From NCBI GenBank assembly GCA_016795465.1, contig JAEUHK010000112.1:1-64000 (forward strand): 64,000 nucleotides of DNA. Reading direction: 5' to 3'. How positions within the stretch are numbered: the stretch's first letter is position 1; the number at the start of each line of letters is the position of its first letter. Below the pieces are notes generated by a model that saw only the letters and a program-made list of their open reading frames with translations, was not told the origin of the DNA and ran no database searches. A program made the translations under genes and the position numbers. The DNA is from Verrucomicrobiaceae bacterium (GTDB lineage Bacteria; Verrucomicrobiota; Verrucomicrobiia; Verrucomicrobiales; Verrucomicrobiaceae). Positions 1-8,782 of this stretch are shown here, in pieces.

Positions 1-390
1 GATCTCCGCCATCTTTTGGTCCACGGAGATCGTGTTGCGATCCGAAGGCCCCAGCTTGCCACCGGTGAGCCAAACCGAGATGCAGTTGTGATGATGGCTC
101 AGCGCCCCCGGATGATGCAGCCCGCTGATCGGCGTGATGACGTCGCGATGCTTCTCCAACGGCTTCAACGACCGCGAGAACTTGTAATCCCGGCCTGCCG
201 TCGTGAGCTGGTAGTTCAGCGAGTGCACGCCATTCGCGAGGTAGATGAACGCGCTGCGCTTCGGCGTGACCACTTTGTCAGCCGCACGAAGTGGCGACAT
301 GCATTCCAGCATCGGCAGTGAGATGAAACTGCCGAGCGCCTTGAGCGCGTGGCGGCGATTGAGGAGCCAGGATTGGGTTTGGATGTTCAT
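1..390 (-). CDS. DUF1552 domain protein, N-terminal part (runs off window)
   Basis: The minus strand from the ATG at 388-390 stays open for 130 codons to the window edge. The start reads MNIQTQSWLLNRRHALKALG, a twin-arginine-like leader (NRRHALKAL), followed by AFIYLANGVHS and later HHPGALSHHHN, which resemble the start of the Planctomycetes/Verrucomicrobia DUF1552 family. The molecular function of the family is unknown; members are exported and usually encoded next to a DUF1592 cytochrome-type protein. Here that partner is at 1063-3519 on the same strand, but a plus-strand gene pair lies between them. The C-terminus is outside the window. Confidence 0.85.
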   Translation of the reverse strand, partial: MNIQTQSWLLNRRHALKALGSFISLPMLECMSPLRAADKVVTPKRSAFIYLANGVHSLNYQLTTAGRDYKFSRSLKPLEKHRDVITPISGLHHPGALSHHHNCISVWLTGGKLGPSDRNTISVDQKMAEI

Positions 391-464
391 GGAAGTCTGT
401 ATTGGAGGGTGGAAGGGGCCATTTTTGGAGTTTGAGAGGAGCAAGGGCGGTGTATGATTGAGGC

Positions 465-674
465 ATGACACTGACCGAAATCATGCCGTCTGCGCGGCTG
501 CTGCCAGCCGCCGACAAGCTCAAACTCATCCGCTATCTGGCTGTCGAAATTGACGACGGGGATGATGTTCGTCCGTTGGAGCACGGGATGACCTATCAAC
601 TGCAAACTCCGCAGTTTGAGGCTGGCGCGGCGGATGAACTCAACAAGCTGCTGAGCAACACGCACCAGTCTTGA
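465..674 (+). CDS. small hypothetical protein, partner of the retropepsin-like gene
   Basis: A 69-residue protein with no membrane segment or signal peptide; the ATG at 465 follows a GAGG at short spacing. The N-terminal half (TEIMPSARLLPAADKLKLIRYL) looks like the amphipathic helix of many small antitoxin-like or regulatory proteins, but I do not recognise a family with certainty. The stop is 7 nt before the start of the aspartic-protease-like gene, so the two are probably one transcription unit. The pair lies on the strand opposite to the flanking DUF1552/DUF1592 genes. Confidence 0.6.
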   Translation: MTLTEIMPSARLLPAADKLKLIRYLAVEIDDGDDVRPLEHGMTYQLQTPQFEAGAADELNKLLSNTHQS

Positions 675-681
675 GGCCGAC

Positions 682-1062
682 ATGCGTTTCCCATACGATC
701 CGAGACAACGCCCGATGCTACCGCTGACACTGCGGGCAAATGGGCTGCAACACCTGGCTTCAGCGCTCGTGGACAGCGGAGCTGATGTCAATGTGCTGCC
801 TTGGAGCATCGGAGCCAGCCTGGGGCTCGTATGGCAACCCAACAAAGCCACCATCCGCGTTGCTGGCATTGCCCATAGCGCGGCCATGCCGGTTTTGCTG
901 TCCGCTGATTTTGGCGATGTCCAAGGAGCGACGATGGCCTTTGCCTGGTGCCAGACAGATTCCGTTCCACTCGTGCTTGGACAGACCAATTTCTTCATGG
1001 AGTTCGATATTTGCTTCTTTAGATCGCGCGGCGAGTTTCAAATCGTTCGAAAAGCAGCCTGA
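682..1062 (+). CDS. retropepsin-like (clan AA) aspartic protease domain protein
   Basis: A 126-residue protein made almost entirely of one retropepsin-like domain. The active-site-type motif is ALVDSGADVNVLP at about residues 32-44, matching the D-S/T-G-A signature, and the C-terminus LGQTNFFMEFDI resembles the flap/second psi-loop end of bacterial single-domain clan AA proteins. Such domains act as homodimers in retroviruses; the bacterial substrates are mostly unknown. No signal peptide is seen, so the protein is likely cytoplasmic. Its TGA (1060-1062) abuts the stop codon of the convergent DUF1592 gene with no spacer. Confidence 0.75.
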   Translation: MRFPYDPRQRPMLPLTLRANGLQHLASALVDSGADVNVLPWSIGASLGLVWQPNKATIRVAGIAHSAAMPVLLSADFGDVQGATMAFAWCQTDSVPLVLGQTNFFMEFDICFFRSRGEFQIVRKAA

Positions 1063-3519
1063 TCACCGCTTCCTCAACAGCTCAGACATCGCCACAGCAC
1101 GCACGATGTCCTTGATGCGGTAGCCGCTCTTCTTGGCTTCGGTTTGGATGGCGTTGAGATCGTCTTGATCGTCGAAGGCGACGGCGCGGCGGAGGGCGTA
1201 GGTGCTGAGGTGCTCGATGAAGGCGCGGGCGAGCTTGTCGCGGTCTTCGAGGAGGCGTTGTTTGAACTCGTTGGCATCTTTGAAGGGGCGGCCGTCGGGC
1301 ATTTCGCCGCCGGAATTGATCACGGGATCGGAGCCGACGCCTGCGGCGATTTTTTCATGCGTGCGCCACTGGCCGATGGCGTCGTAGTTGTCCCAGGCTA
1401 GGCCGAGGGGATCGATCTTCGCATGGCAGGCGGCGCAGTTGGCGTCTTCGCGATGGGCTTCGATTTTTTGGCGCAGCGTGGCCTTGGGGCTTTGCGGTGT
1501 GGGAGGCTCGATGGCGGGCACGTTGGCAGGCGGCGGAGGCGGGGGCTTGCCGAGCACGACCTCGCTCAGCCACACACCGCGATGCACGGGGCGATGGCGC
1601 GTGCCGTCGGAGGTGAGGCCGAGCACGGCGCCCATCGTGAGCAGGCCGCCGCGGCGATGCTCGGGCTTCAGCGACACACGCTGAAAGCCGCCCGACTTTG
1701 GCTCCGGCAGGCCGTAGAAGTCGCACAGCCGCGCGTTGGCGATGGTCCAGTCGGATTCGACGAGGGCGTCGATAGGCAGGTTTTGCGTGAAGGTCTCGCG
1801 GAAGAACTCCACGGGCTCCTGGCGCATGCTTTCCTCCAGCCAGTCGTCATAGACGGGGTAGAGTTTTTTGTCTGGCGGGAACATGCCCACGCGATGCAGT
1901 TGCAGCCACTGGCGCGAGAAATCGTCGATGAAGCGGCTCGCTTTGGCATCGGCGAGCAGGCGATCGACTTCCTTCTTCAACACATCCTCTTTCAGCGTGC
2001 CGGCTTTCGCCGCAGTGAAAAGCGCGTCATCCGGCATCGAGCTCCACAGGAAATACGAGAGGCGGGTGGCGAGCTCGGAGTCGTTGAGTTGTTCGCGAGC
2101 CACCGGATCGCCCTCGACGATGTAAATGAAGTGGCGCGAGGTCAGCACGCCCTGCAAGGCCACGCGATACGCGTCCGCCAGCTTCTCGCCCGCGTCGCGC
2201 TCCTCGCGATACGCCTTCATATACTCCTCCAGCTCCTCCATCTTCACCGCACGACGCCACGCACGCTCCGCGAAGCGCTGCAAATGCGCCGCGACGACTT
2301 CCGGCGTCGCATCCTCCGGCGGCACGATGTCGTTGCGACGTGCTTTTTCGGCCTCGGAGACCAGCGGGCCTTCCCACTCGATCCAATCGAGCAGCACGGT
2401 GGAGAAAAGACCGTTCCCTTTGTCGTCGAACATCTGCGGCGCGTTCGGGTTTAAGAGCATCGTCTCGCTGCTGTGCGTGAAAATGTAGCCGCCGCGGCTC
2501 GCGAGCGCATTGCGGAAAGCCGCACCGGCACGGCGATCGACGACATCGGTGGCCACGACGCAGAAATCGAGCTGCGTAGGCATTTCGAGGAAGACCTCAA
2601 ACTCATACACCTGTGGCTTGTCCTCCGGCGCGGTGATGTCGAATTCGATGATGCCATCCACCGTCTCCTCTCCAGTGCGTTTGCCGATGCTCAGATGAGC
2701 CGTCTGCCCGTCCGGTGGACGAATGCCGCTGGCCTGGATGCGCAGCTTGTAGAGACCGCTGTGCTCCGGGCCCGTCTTGCCAAACCAATTTGGCGAAAGC
2801 GCATCCTGCGTGCGACCCGGGAACATCAGGTAACGCAGCGGCCGCTTGATGCCGAAACGATCCAGCGCCGCCTGCTGGTCCTTGCCGCCGCCGTAGCGCA
2901 GATCCGCCGCCGTTTTGCGCACCTTGCGGGCCTCGCTCGTCGCCGTCGGAAAGGCCCGGTCCAGCACCAGCTCCGCCGCACGATAATAGCGATCCACATG
3001 CGAAGGCGAGAGCGACAGCTCCGAGCCGATGCGCTCAAAGCCATGCCAGCGCGTGTCCTCATTCAGCTCGCCCGGCTTTGCGGGATCGTAGCGCACGCCG
3101 AGCAGGTCATAGACCGTGTTTTGATACTCCTTCCGGCTCAGGCGGTAATGCGACACCGCCGGACGCGCCGCCATGCGTGCTGCGCGGCCTTCCTTGATGC
3201 GTGCATCCAGATTCGTCACAAACGCCGCGATCTCCGCCTGCGTGGGCTTTTTCTCCTTGTCCTTCTTCGGCGGCATCTCGCCCGAGTTCACCTGCTCGAT
3301 CACCTCCGCCCAATGATGCGTGTCCGCACCCAGTTCGAAGTCCCGCGAGAGCTGATCGATGCGCAGATCACCCTTCTCCTTCTCAGGACCATGACAGCGG
3401 ACGCAATGCGTCTCCAAAAACGCCTCAAAAGGCTCCGCCGCGTGGAGAGCACTAGTGATGCCGAGGCTAGCGCAGAGCGCAGCAAGAATGAAGAATCGAA
3501 CCCGGGAACAAAAGATCAT
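1063..3519 (-). CDS. DUF1592-type secreted cytochrome-like protein
   Basis: An 818-residue protein with a signal peptide (hydrophobic stretch about 8-25, Ala cleavage region near 27). A first haem c motif CVRCH is at 39-43, in a planctomycete-cytochrome-C segment, and a second, CAACH, is near residue 695 in the DUF1588/DUF1585 C-terminal part. Between lie blocks matching DUF1587 (YRLSRKEYQNTVYDLLG) and DUF1595/DUF1592 (ATRLSYFLWSSMPDD). Length is normal for the family. Function is not established; a periplasmic redox or polysaccharide-linked role is usually proposed. It is normally followed by a DUF1552 gene, as at 1-390 here, but with a plus-strand insert in between. Confidence 0.9.
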   Translation of the reverse strand: MIFCSRVRFFILAALCASLGITSALHAAEPFEAFLETHCVRCHGPEKEKGDLRIDQLSRDFELGADTHHWAEVIEQVNSGEMPPKKDKEKKPTQAEIAAFVTNLDARIKEGRAARMAARPAVSHYRLSRKEYQNTVYDLLGVRYDPAKPGELNEDTRWHGFERIGSELSLSPSHVDRYYRAAELVLDRAFPTATSEARKVRKTAADLRYGGGKDQQAALDRFGIKRPLRYLMFPGRTQDALSPNWFGKTGPEHSGLYKLRIQASGIRPPDGQTAHLSIGKRTGEETVDGIIEFDITAPEDKPQVYEFEVFLEMPTQLDFCVVATDVVDRRAGAAFRNALASRGGYIFTHSSETMLLNPNAPQMFDDKGNGLFSTVLLDWIEWEGPLVSEAEKARRNDIVPPEDATPEVVAAHLQRFAERAWRRAVKMEELEEYMKAYREERDAGEKLADAYRVALQGVLTSRHFIYIVEGDPVAREQLNDSELATRLSYFLWSSMPDDALFTAAKAGTLKEDVLKKEVDRLLADAKASRFIDDFSRQWLQLHRVGMFPPDKKLYPVYDDWLEESMRQEPVEFFRETFTQNLPIDALVESDWTIANARLCDFYGLPEPKSGGFQRVSLKPEHRRGGLLTMGAVLGLTSDGTRHRPVHRGVWLSEVVLGKPPPPPPANVPAIEPPTPQSPKATLRQKIEAHREDANCAACHAKIDPLGLAWDNYDAIGQWRTHEKIAAGVGSDPVINSGGEMPDGRPFKDANEFKQRLLEDRDKLARAFIEHLSTYALRRAVAFDDQDDLNAIQTEAKKSGYRIKDIVRAVAMSELLRKR

Positions 3520-3569
3520 GGTGGAGTGAGAAGCATACGCCTCGGTGCCGACATACTTAGCAGCTCAAT

Positions 3570-3588
3570 CCCCCCGAAAAATGGGGGG
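3570..3588. terminator. short G/C hairpin between sialidase and DUF1592 genes
   Basis: Six C (3570-3575) and six G (3583-3588) flank a 7-nt AT-rich loop (GAAAAAT). One more A-T pair can close the base. It lies downstream of the sialidase stop and upstream of the DUF1592 start, both on the minus strand. There is no clear U tract, so it may be a weak terminator or only a processing hairpin. Confidence 0.3.
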
Positions 3589-3617
3589 AATGATTCGTTG
3601 CTTCGATTGAAGTCGAG

Positions 3618-4775
3618 CTACTGCGTGACCCGCTCCAGATTGAAGCGTGCGCAGTCGATGGAGGTGTCGGCCTCATACAGGCAGAGCACGGTGCCATCTG
3701 GCAGCACGGCGAGGTCCGAGTAGGCGGCTTTCCCAGGGTCGAGCACTTGGTTCACGGGCCAGGTCTTGCCATCGTCTCGACTGAGCTTGATGCAGAGATT
3801 CTCGCGTTTGCCACGGCCTGCTGGGACGGGTTTGCCTTCCTTGTCGAGGCCGAGCGTGTGCGGATTGGAGAACAGCAGCACGCCCGACGGATGCGCGGCG
3901 ATGCTCGCCATGCAGATCGGCTCCCAGAGCTGCTCGTGAAACACCGGCTTCGTCCAGTCTGTGGCTCCGTCCGCGCTGGTGGTGATGATTTTGCGGCTCG
4001 CCTGCGACACGCTGCGTGCCACGAGCATCACGCGGCCATCGGATAGGGTCGTGATCATGGTTTCATTCGGATTGCCGAGTTCGCCTTCGTTTGGCAGGCA
4101 GAGATCGCCCGCCTTCCAGGTCTTGCCGTGATCGTCGCTGTAGATCGTGGCGGCGGCTGAAGGTTTGTGGTCGCCTTCCTTGCCGTAGGCCAGCCAGATC
4201 GGCACCACGAGCCGGCCGCTTTTGATCTGAATGCCATGCCCCGGACCCGTGGCGATGACCTTCCAGTCGTAGTGCTTCCGAAACGGCTCAAATGACGCTG
4301 TGATTTCCACTGGTTGACTCCACGTCACGCCATCGTCCGTGCTCCGCATGGAAAAGCAGCGCGCGTAGTTGATGCAGTAGAGCATCTCGATGGTGCCGGT
4401 GTCGCGATCCGCGATAGCGACGGGGTTGTTCACCGTCTGCTCACGTGCGCCGCCATCATCTCTCTTGTGCGGATTGCCCTCGATTCGCGTGCCGCTGTGC
4501 GCGACTTGCTTCGGTTCCTGCCACGTCTTCGCGCCATCGGTCGAGCGGCGCAGATGCACCTCGATCTCGCCCCAGTCCGCGCTGCCATTCCGTCGCGCCT
4601 CGCTGTAAGCCAGCACCGTGCCCTTCGTCGTGACTACGATGCCAGGAATGCGATACCGCGTGATGCCGTTCATGCCGGGCGGGAAGACGGCGGACTTTTC
4701 GAGAAGCGGCTCGGCTGCGAATGCAGTGCCGCACAAGAAGAGAAAAGAGAGGGATTTCAGAAAACGATGTGACAT
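3618..4775 (-). CDS. secreted exo-alpha-sialidase (BNR repeat, GH33-like)
   Basis: A 385-residue protein with a signal peptide (hydrophobic 8-20, cleavage near AFA-AEP). The Arg-Ile-Pro motif of sialidases is present as YRIPG at about 41-45, and four Asp-box/BNR motifs are visible: STDGAKTW, STDDGVTW, SDDHGKTW and SRDDGKTW. This supports a six-bladed propeller that hydrolyses terminal sialic acids or related sugars outside the cytoplasm. A sialate O-acetylesterase is encoded at 31861-33822, which suits stepwise removal of acetylated sialic acids. Verrucomicrobial BNR proteins can have other glycan substrates, so specificity is not settled. Confidence 0.85.
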   Translation of the reverse strand: MSHRFLKSLSFLFLCGTAFAAEPLLEKSAVFPPGMNGITRYRIPGIVVTTKGTVLAYSEARRNGSADWGEIEVHLRRSTDGAKTWQEPKQVAHSGTRIEGNPHKRDDGGAREQTVNNPVAIADRDTGTIEMLYCINYARCFSMRSTDDGVTWSQPVEITASFEPFRKHYDWKVIATGPGHGIQIKSGRLVVPIWLAYGKEGDHKPSAAATIYSDDHGKTWKAGDLCLPNEGELGNPNETMITTLSDGRVMLVARSVSQASRKIITTSADGATDWTKPVFHEQLWEPICMASIAAHPSGVLLFSNPHTLGLDKEGKPVPAGRGKRENLCIKLSRDDGKTWPVNQVLDPGKAAYSDLAVLPDGTVLCLYEADTSIDCARFNLERVTQ

Positions 4776-4999
4776 AGCTGCCGAGGCTGGTTCGAGGGCA
4801 AAAGAATCTCAAGGAAGAGGGGCCAGCAATCATAAACATGCTGAGTGCTTCCGCTGCTTACTGGTTAATTCAGAAGGGCATTAGCGCTCCAATCGGCTCA
4901 CAGCGCTAGTTGGTTGCGAGTGAATGGTTCTGCGGCAGATGCGTTGATCATGCCGTGACTGAGGGTGCGATTGAGATACCTGGGGCTCGAGCGTGGGAG

Positions 5000-5060
5000 A
5001 AAGTGGCTGCGGCTTCAGCCGCAGGGTTTGGATTGGTTCGGCTAAAGCCGAAGCCACTTT
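5000..5060. repeat. nested-palindrome repeat element A (overlaps a gene end)
   Basis: The left arm (about 5000-5023) and right arm (about 5037-5060) pair with few mismatches. Each arm is also palindromic by itself: CTGCGGCTTCAGCCGCAG on the left and CGGCTAAAGCCG on the right. The right arm contains the last codons (K-W-L-R-L) and the TAG stop of the minus-strand gene ending at 5042. The core GCTTCAGC / GCTAAAGC is shared with elements D and E. Apart from this element, 4776-5041 shows nothing recognisable. Confidence 0.75.
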
Positions 5061-6484
5061 ATCTTCCGAAACTCGATGCCCGCGCCCGCATGACGGCCTT
5101 GGAAGCCGATGCGGCCTTTGAGCGGCATTCCACTCCACGGCTTGCCTTGGAACCATTTGGGCATCTCGGAGCCGTCGGGATTGATTTTGCCATCCTTCCA
5201 TTGCGTGAGGTCAATTTCGTTCACGACTTCGGTGTTGAGCACGACGGTGATTTTGGGGCCTTGGGCGGTGAGGGTGATGCGGTTCCATTCGCCGGCGGGT
5301 TTGACGGTGCTCTTGGTCGCGGGCTGATGGCCGAAGAAGGCACCGCAGCGCCAGTTCGCGGGCTTTTCCTGCCACTGCCTGGCGCGGTCGTCGCAGATCT
5401 GGATTTCGATGCTGGCGGGCATCCAGTTCGTTTCGTCGCTGTTGTAAAGGAAGACGCCGCTGTTGGCTCCGGGCTCAAACTTGAATTCGAAATCGAGCAC
5501 GCAGTCGCCGTGCGTGGCCTTGGTCCAGATGTTTTGATCCTCGGTGGCGGTGAGGATGCCGTCGCGATAGCTCCAGATGGCTCCTGGCACTCGCATGTTC
5601 GTCAAATCGCTCACGAGGAGGTCATTCCAAGCGCTGGAGTCGAGATGCGTGCGCAGCGGCAGTGTGAGTTTGGCGGCGGCGGCTTTTTCAGACGCGGTGA
5701 TGTCCTCCAAAGGCTCGCCTCGGGCGAACTGCCGCACGTTGCGCATGTATTCCGGCGGCACGTCGTGACCATAGCCGCGCATGATGATGCTCTTGAAGTC
5801 GAGCTTCATGAGCTTGGCCTGACGTTCGAGCAGCGACGTCTGATCGAGCATCAACTGCCGAAACTCCGAGACACCGGTTATCGCGTCATCGGCCACGAGC
5901 AGCAGGAAGCGGCTGTCTTTGATGGGCATAGCCGCGGGCATGAGCTGAAAGCCGCCCTCATGCAGCCAGAACGCGTGAAAGTGCTGCGTGATGAACTCAT
6001 CGCGACCTGCAAGCAGCACACTGAGCGTGTGCGCGCCATTCGAGTGCCCGCCGATGACGCTGCGCTGCCAATCAATATTCGGCACCTCGGCAGCGAGCTT
6101 TTCGAGCATCGTGCGATACGCCGCGCTGACGACGGCGAGGTCCTCGACCATCACCGGTAGCGTTTTGCCCTTCGGCTGGTTCTTTTTAAAGAGCGGCACC
6201 TGCACCGCGATGAAGTCCTCCGCGCCCACGATGTCACGAGCCATCGCCCCGCCATCCTCCGGTCCGCCGCTGCCGCCCTTGATGTAAACGAAGAGCGGAT
6301 GTTTCGCGTTCGGCGCGTAGTTCGACGGCAAGATCGCCCCCAAGCGCGCCACCTTTGTCGTGCCCGAAACCATGCCCGCGAGCGTGTTCGGCAACTCGGG
6401 GAAGTCGAAGGTCAGCTCCGCGTTCGGTTTGAGATCGGCCGCAAGGGCGCTGGTGGTGAGGAGAATGAGGAGAAGTGCTTTCAT
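5042..6484 (-). CDS. secreted esterase-like + DUF1080 (3-keto-disaccharide hydrolase) fusion
   Basis: A 480-residue protein with a signal peptide (first about 15 residues, cleavage near ALA-ADL). Residues about 20-260 form an alpha/beta-hydrolase-like region with the nucleophile motif GGHSNGAHT. Residues about 285-480 are a DUF1080 concanavalin-type domain (GDCVLDFEFKFEPGANSGVF, later AGEWNRITLT). Such fusions occur in Verrucomicrobia/Planctomycetes catabolic loci and probably act on glycosides or esters in the periplasm. The start overlaps the stop of the upstream 63-residue gene by 4 nt (ATGA). The last residues and stop lie in repeat element A, so the C-terminus differs from the usual I-x-I-K ending. 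Confidence 0.8.
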   Translation of the reverse strand: MKALLLILLTTSALAADLKPNAELTFDFPELPNTLAGMVSGTTKVARLGAILPSNYAPNAKHPLFVYIKGGSGGPEDGGAMARDIVGAEDFIAVQVPLFKKNQPKGKTLPVMVEDLAVVSAAYRTMLEKLAAEVPNIDWQRSVIGGHSNGAHTLSVLLAGRDEFITQHFHAFWLHEGGFQLMPAAMPIKDSRFLLLVADDAITGVSEFRQLMLDQTSLLERQAKLMKLDFKSIIMRGYGHDVPPEYMRNVRQFARGEPLEDITASEKAAAAKLTLPLRTHLDSSAWNDLLVSDLTNMRVPGAIWSYRDGILTATEDQNIWTKATHGDCVLDFEFKFEPGANSGVFLYNSDETNWMPASIEIQICDDRARQWQEKPANWRCGAFFGHQPATKSTVKPAGEWNRITLTAQGPKITVVLNTEVVNEIDLTQWKDGKINPDGSEMPKWFQGKPWSGMPLKGRIGFQGRHAGAGIEFRKIKWLRL

Positions 6485-6672
6485 GCGACGGAATCAGGTT
6501 CGTAGCCGAAGAAGGGGTAGTCGTTCTCCGGCACAAAAGTGGTTTCGACTTGAGCGGGAGCTTCAGGCGCAGCTTGAACGATGATCGGCGTGGCCACGGC
6601 AGCAGCGACGGTGCCTTTGAGGGCATTGAGAAGCGCTTCGCGGCGGGTGAGATTAGTGGATTCGGTGTTCAT
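6481..6672 (-). CDS. small Tat-leader-like protein
   Basis: A 63-residue protein: Thr-Arg-Arg motif (LTRREALLNALKG) at about 8-20, then an Ala/Val-rich hydrophobic segment, then an acidic/aromatic tail ending DYPFFGYEPDSVA. This is the layout of a twin-arginine leader with almost no mature domain. Its stop overlaps the next gene's start (ATGA), so the two are translationally coupled. It could be a small subunit such as those accompanying GMC or Gfo/Idh oxidoreductases, or the stub of a longer protein; I cannot tell which. Confidence 0.65.
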   Translation of the reverse strand: MNTESTNLTRREALLNALKGTVAAAVATPIIVQAAPEAPAQVETTFVPENDYPFFGYEPDSVA

Positions 6673-6739
6673 GGGATTGGAAAGTGGTTCAGCTCTCCGG
6701 GCTGATCAGATGAGTCCAGAGGACTCAACCACATTGGAA

Positions 6740-8035
6740 TCAGATTTCGCTAAACGGACCGGCATTCTGCCGCGCGAGTGTTTCACGCACCTTCACGCCA
6801 TCCAGCGTGCCGACTTCGCCCTTCGCCTTCATCGCGAGCGCAGCGGCGCATCCGGCGGCCTCGCCAAGCGCCATCGCGGTGGCGGTGACGCGGCTGGAGG
6901 CGCTGGCTTCGCTGCTGGCGCTGTGGCAGCGACCGGCGACGAGCAGGTTGCTTACTTTTTGCGGCACAAGCGTGCGATAACTGATGTCGTAGGGCTTCGG
7001 CTGGAAGCCGGAGCCGGTGAAGGGCTTATCGACGGAGACCTCCGGCGGATGGATGTCGAGGAACCAGCAGCCCGTGGCGACCGCGTCGTCGTGTCGCGTG
7101 GTCTTTTGCAGGTCTTCGAGCGTGAGCACGTTCAGCCCGACAATGCGGCGCGTGTCGCGCACGCCGATGTAAGGGCCGCTCATGATGTAGTAGCTGTTTT
7201 CGAAGCCGGGCACCTTCGCCTTCCATTCGTTGAAGATGGTCCACGCGTCTTTGCGACCCTGGATCTCGGCGCGGGTGAAATCGGCAGCGTTCGTCGCATC
7301 CGCCGGCACGCGGGTTGCGTGCACGTAGCATTCGTCCCTCGCGAAGGCGAAAATCAACCCGGGGCCGTAAAAGTTCACGAGACGGCCTTCCTTGTGGGCC
7401 TCGATGAGCACCTTCTTCGCCGCGTCCTTCGTCTCCTTCACTGGAACGACGTTTCCGATGCGGAAATGCATCGTCAGCGGCATGAGCGGCTTCGACGAGA
7501 TCGTCGGGCAACCCGCCCAGTGCGCGATGTCGCCATCGCCGGTGCAGTCGATGACTTGTTTCGCCTCCACCCGCGTGAGTCCGTCCTTGTTAGCAATGAT
7601 CACCGCGGCCACACGACCTTCCTTCACCTCCACATCGCACGCCACGCTGTGGTAGAGCACTTTGAGCTTCTCCGAGTGCTGGAGGATGAGTTCATCCGTG
7701 AGCACCTTGAAGTGCTCCACATTCGGAATCCACATGCTGCCCCAATACTTCGTGACCAGCTCCGGTGGCAGATCGTCGATGGACTTCGCCCCTGGCTTCG
7801 CAATGCCCAGTCGCTGCAGCAGCTCCAGCGCGATGCCTTTCACGACAAAACGCCCGCTCGTCTTGTCGATCAACCCATCAAAATAAGGCAGCCCCACCGT
7901 CGTAATGATGCCGCCGGAGAAGCCAGCGCGTTCAATGAGCAGCGTCTGCGCTCCATTTCGAGCAGACGAAAGCGCCGCAGCAATCCCCGCACAGCCGCCG
8001 CCACAGACAAGAACATCAGTTTGGATGGTTTTCAT
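6740..8035 (-). CDS. FAD-dependent oxidoreductase (FAD_oxidored family)
   Basis: A 431-residue flavoprotein. The dinucleotide-binding motif is at the N-terminus (VCGGGCAGIAAALSSARNG, about 10-28), followed by ERAGFSGG, and a second FAD-contact region near the C-terminus (NLLVAGRCHSAS, then ATAMALGEAAG). This matches the glucose-inhibited-division-like FAD_oxidored family common in verrucomicrobial sugar-degradation loci, where it may oxidise a sugar or sugar derivative. No signal peptide is visible, so it is likely cytoplasmic. The gene begins a minus-strand run with the Tat-like protein and the esterase-DUF1080 gene. Confidence 0.85.
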   Translation of the reverse strand: MKTIQTDVLVCGGGCAGIAAALSSARNGAQTLLIERAGFSGGIITTVGLPYFDGLIDKTSGRFVVKGIALELLQRLGIAKPGAKSIDDLPPELVTKYWGSMWIPNVEHFKVLTDELILQHSEKLKVLYHSVACDVEVKEGRVAAVIIANKDGLTRVEAKQVIDCTGDGDIAHWAGCPTISSKPLMPLTMHFRIGNVVPVKETKDAAKKVLIEAHKEGRLVNFYGPGLIFAFARDECYVHATRVPADATNAADFTRAEIQGRKDAWTIFNEWKAKVPGFENSYYIMSGPYIGVRDTRRIVGLNVLTLEDLQKTTRHDDAVATGCWFLDIHPPEVSVDKPFTGSGFQPKPYDISYRTLVPQKVSNLLVAGRCHSASSEASASSRVTATAMALGEAAGCAAALAMKAKGEVGTLDGVKVRETLARQNAGPFSEI

Positions 8036-8107
8036 GGTGGCCGAGCATAACGAAGCTGCCCGGTTTCACGCCACGACAAAGAGTGTGTGAAATGCGACCG
8101 CGCACCC

Positions 8108-8782
8108 TTACTTGGCCACACCCTTGATGCTGAAGTCGTCGTAGTGCACGTCCACCGGGTTGGTCGTGAGGCTCACGAGCGATTTGGTATCATGCGCGAT
8201 GCCGGGAGACTGGAAGGTGCCTGCGTCCTTGCCGTCGATGCTGACGCTGACGGTGTCGCCCTGTGTCGTGACGACGAGTGTGTGCCATTCGTTGAGAGCG
8301 AGCTTTACCGGCACACGCTTCTGCTTCCCGGCGAGCATCTTCTTCTCGTCGTCGGTGAGCTGGTTGGCCTTCTTGCGATCGTAGAGTCCGTTGGACAGGT
8401 CAAAGCCGCCTGTTTTCGGTCGGCAAGGTTCACACCGGTCGGCGAGATCGTCGCCTGGCAGATGTGGCCGGCGTGGGAGCCTTTGTAGTTCTTGTCGTCG
8501 AACCACACGTTAAAGCTTTTCGCCTTGTCGCTGACGAAGCAGAACTTCACCGAGACCTGCAGGTCCTTCTCGCCAGTGAATTTGATGTTGTCCACCGCGC
8601 TGTGGTCAGAAGTCGGCGCTGTGATGCCGATCAGCATGCCGTCTTTGACGACACTGGAGCTCTTGTAGTGCCCCCCAGGCCTTGCCAAAGCCTTCGGCGG
8701 AGAAGTCGTCGGAGAAAATGACACGGGGAAAGTCAGCAGCGAAGGACGAGACGGCGAGGGCAAGGAAGAGCAAAGGTTTCAT
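8108..8782 (-). pseudogene. secreted concanavalin/DUF1080-like protein, two frameshifts
   Basis: Three frames together make one protein. It starts at 8782 with a signal peptide (MKPLLFLALAVSSFA, then DFPRVIFSDDF), shifts near 8671-8676, continues as HYKSSSVVKDGMLIG to NLADRK, shifts again near 8413-8418, and ends GGFDLSNGLYDRKKA to VHYDDFSIKGVAK. The first shift is at a run of six G (five would restore frame, giving AWGHYK); the second is at a run of four A (one extra base restores DRKTGGF). The shifts are +1 and -1. The intact protein would be about 224 residues and resemble DUF1080/LamG glucanase-like folds. The defects may be sequencing errors or real decay. Confidence 0.75.
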
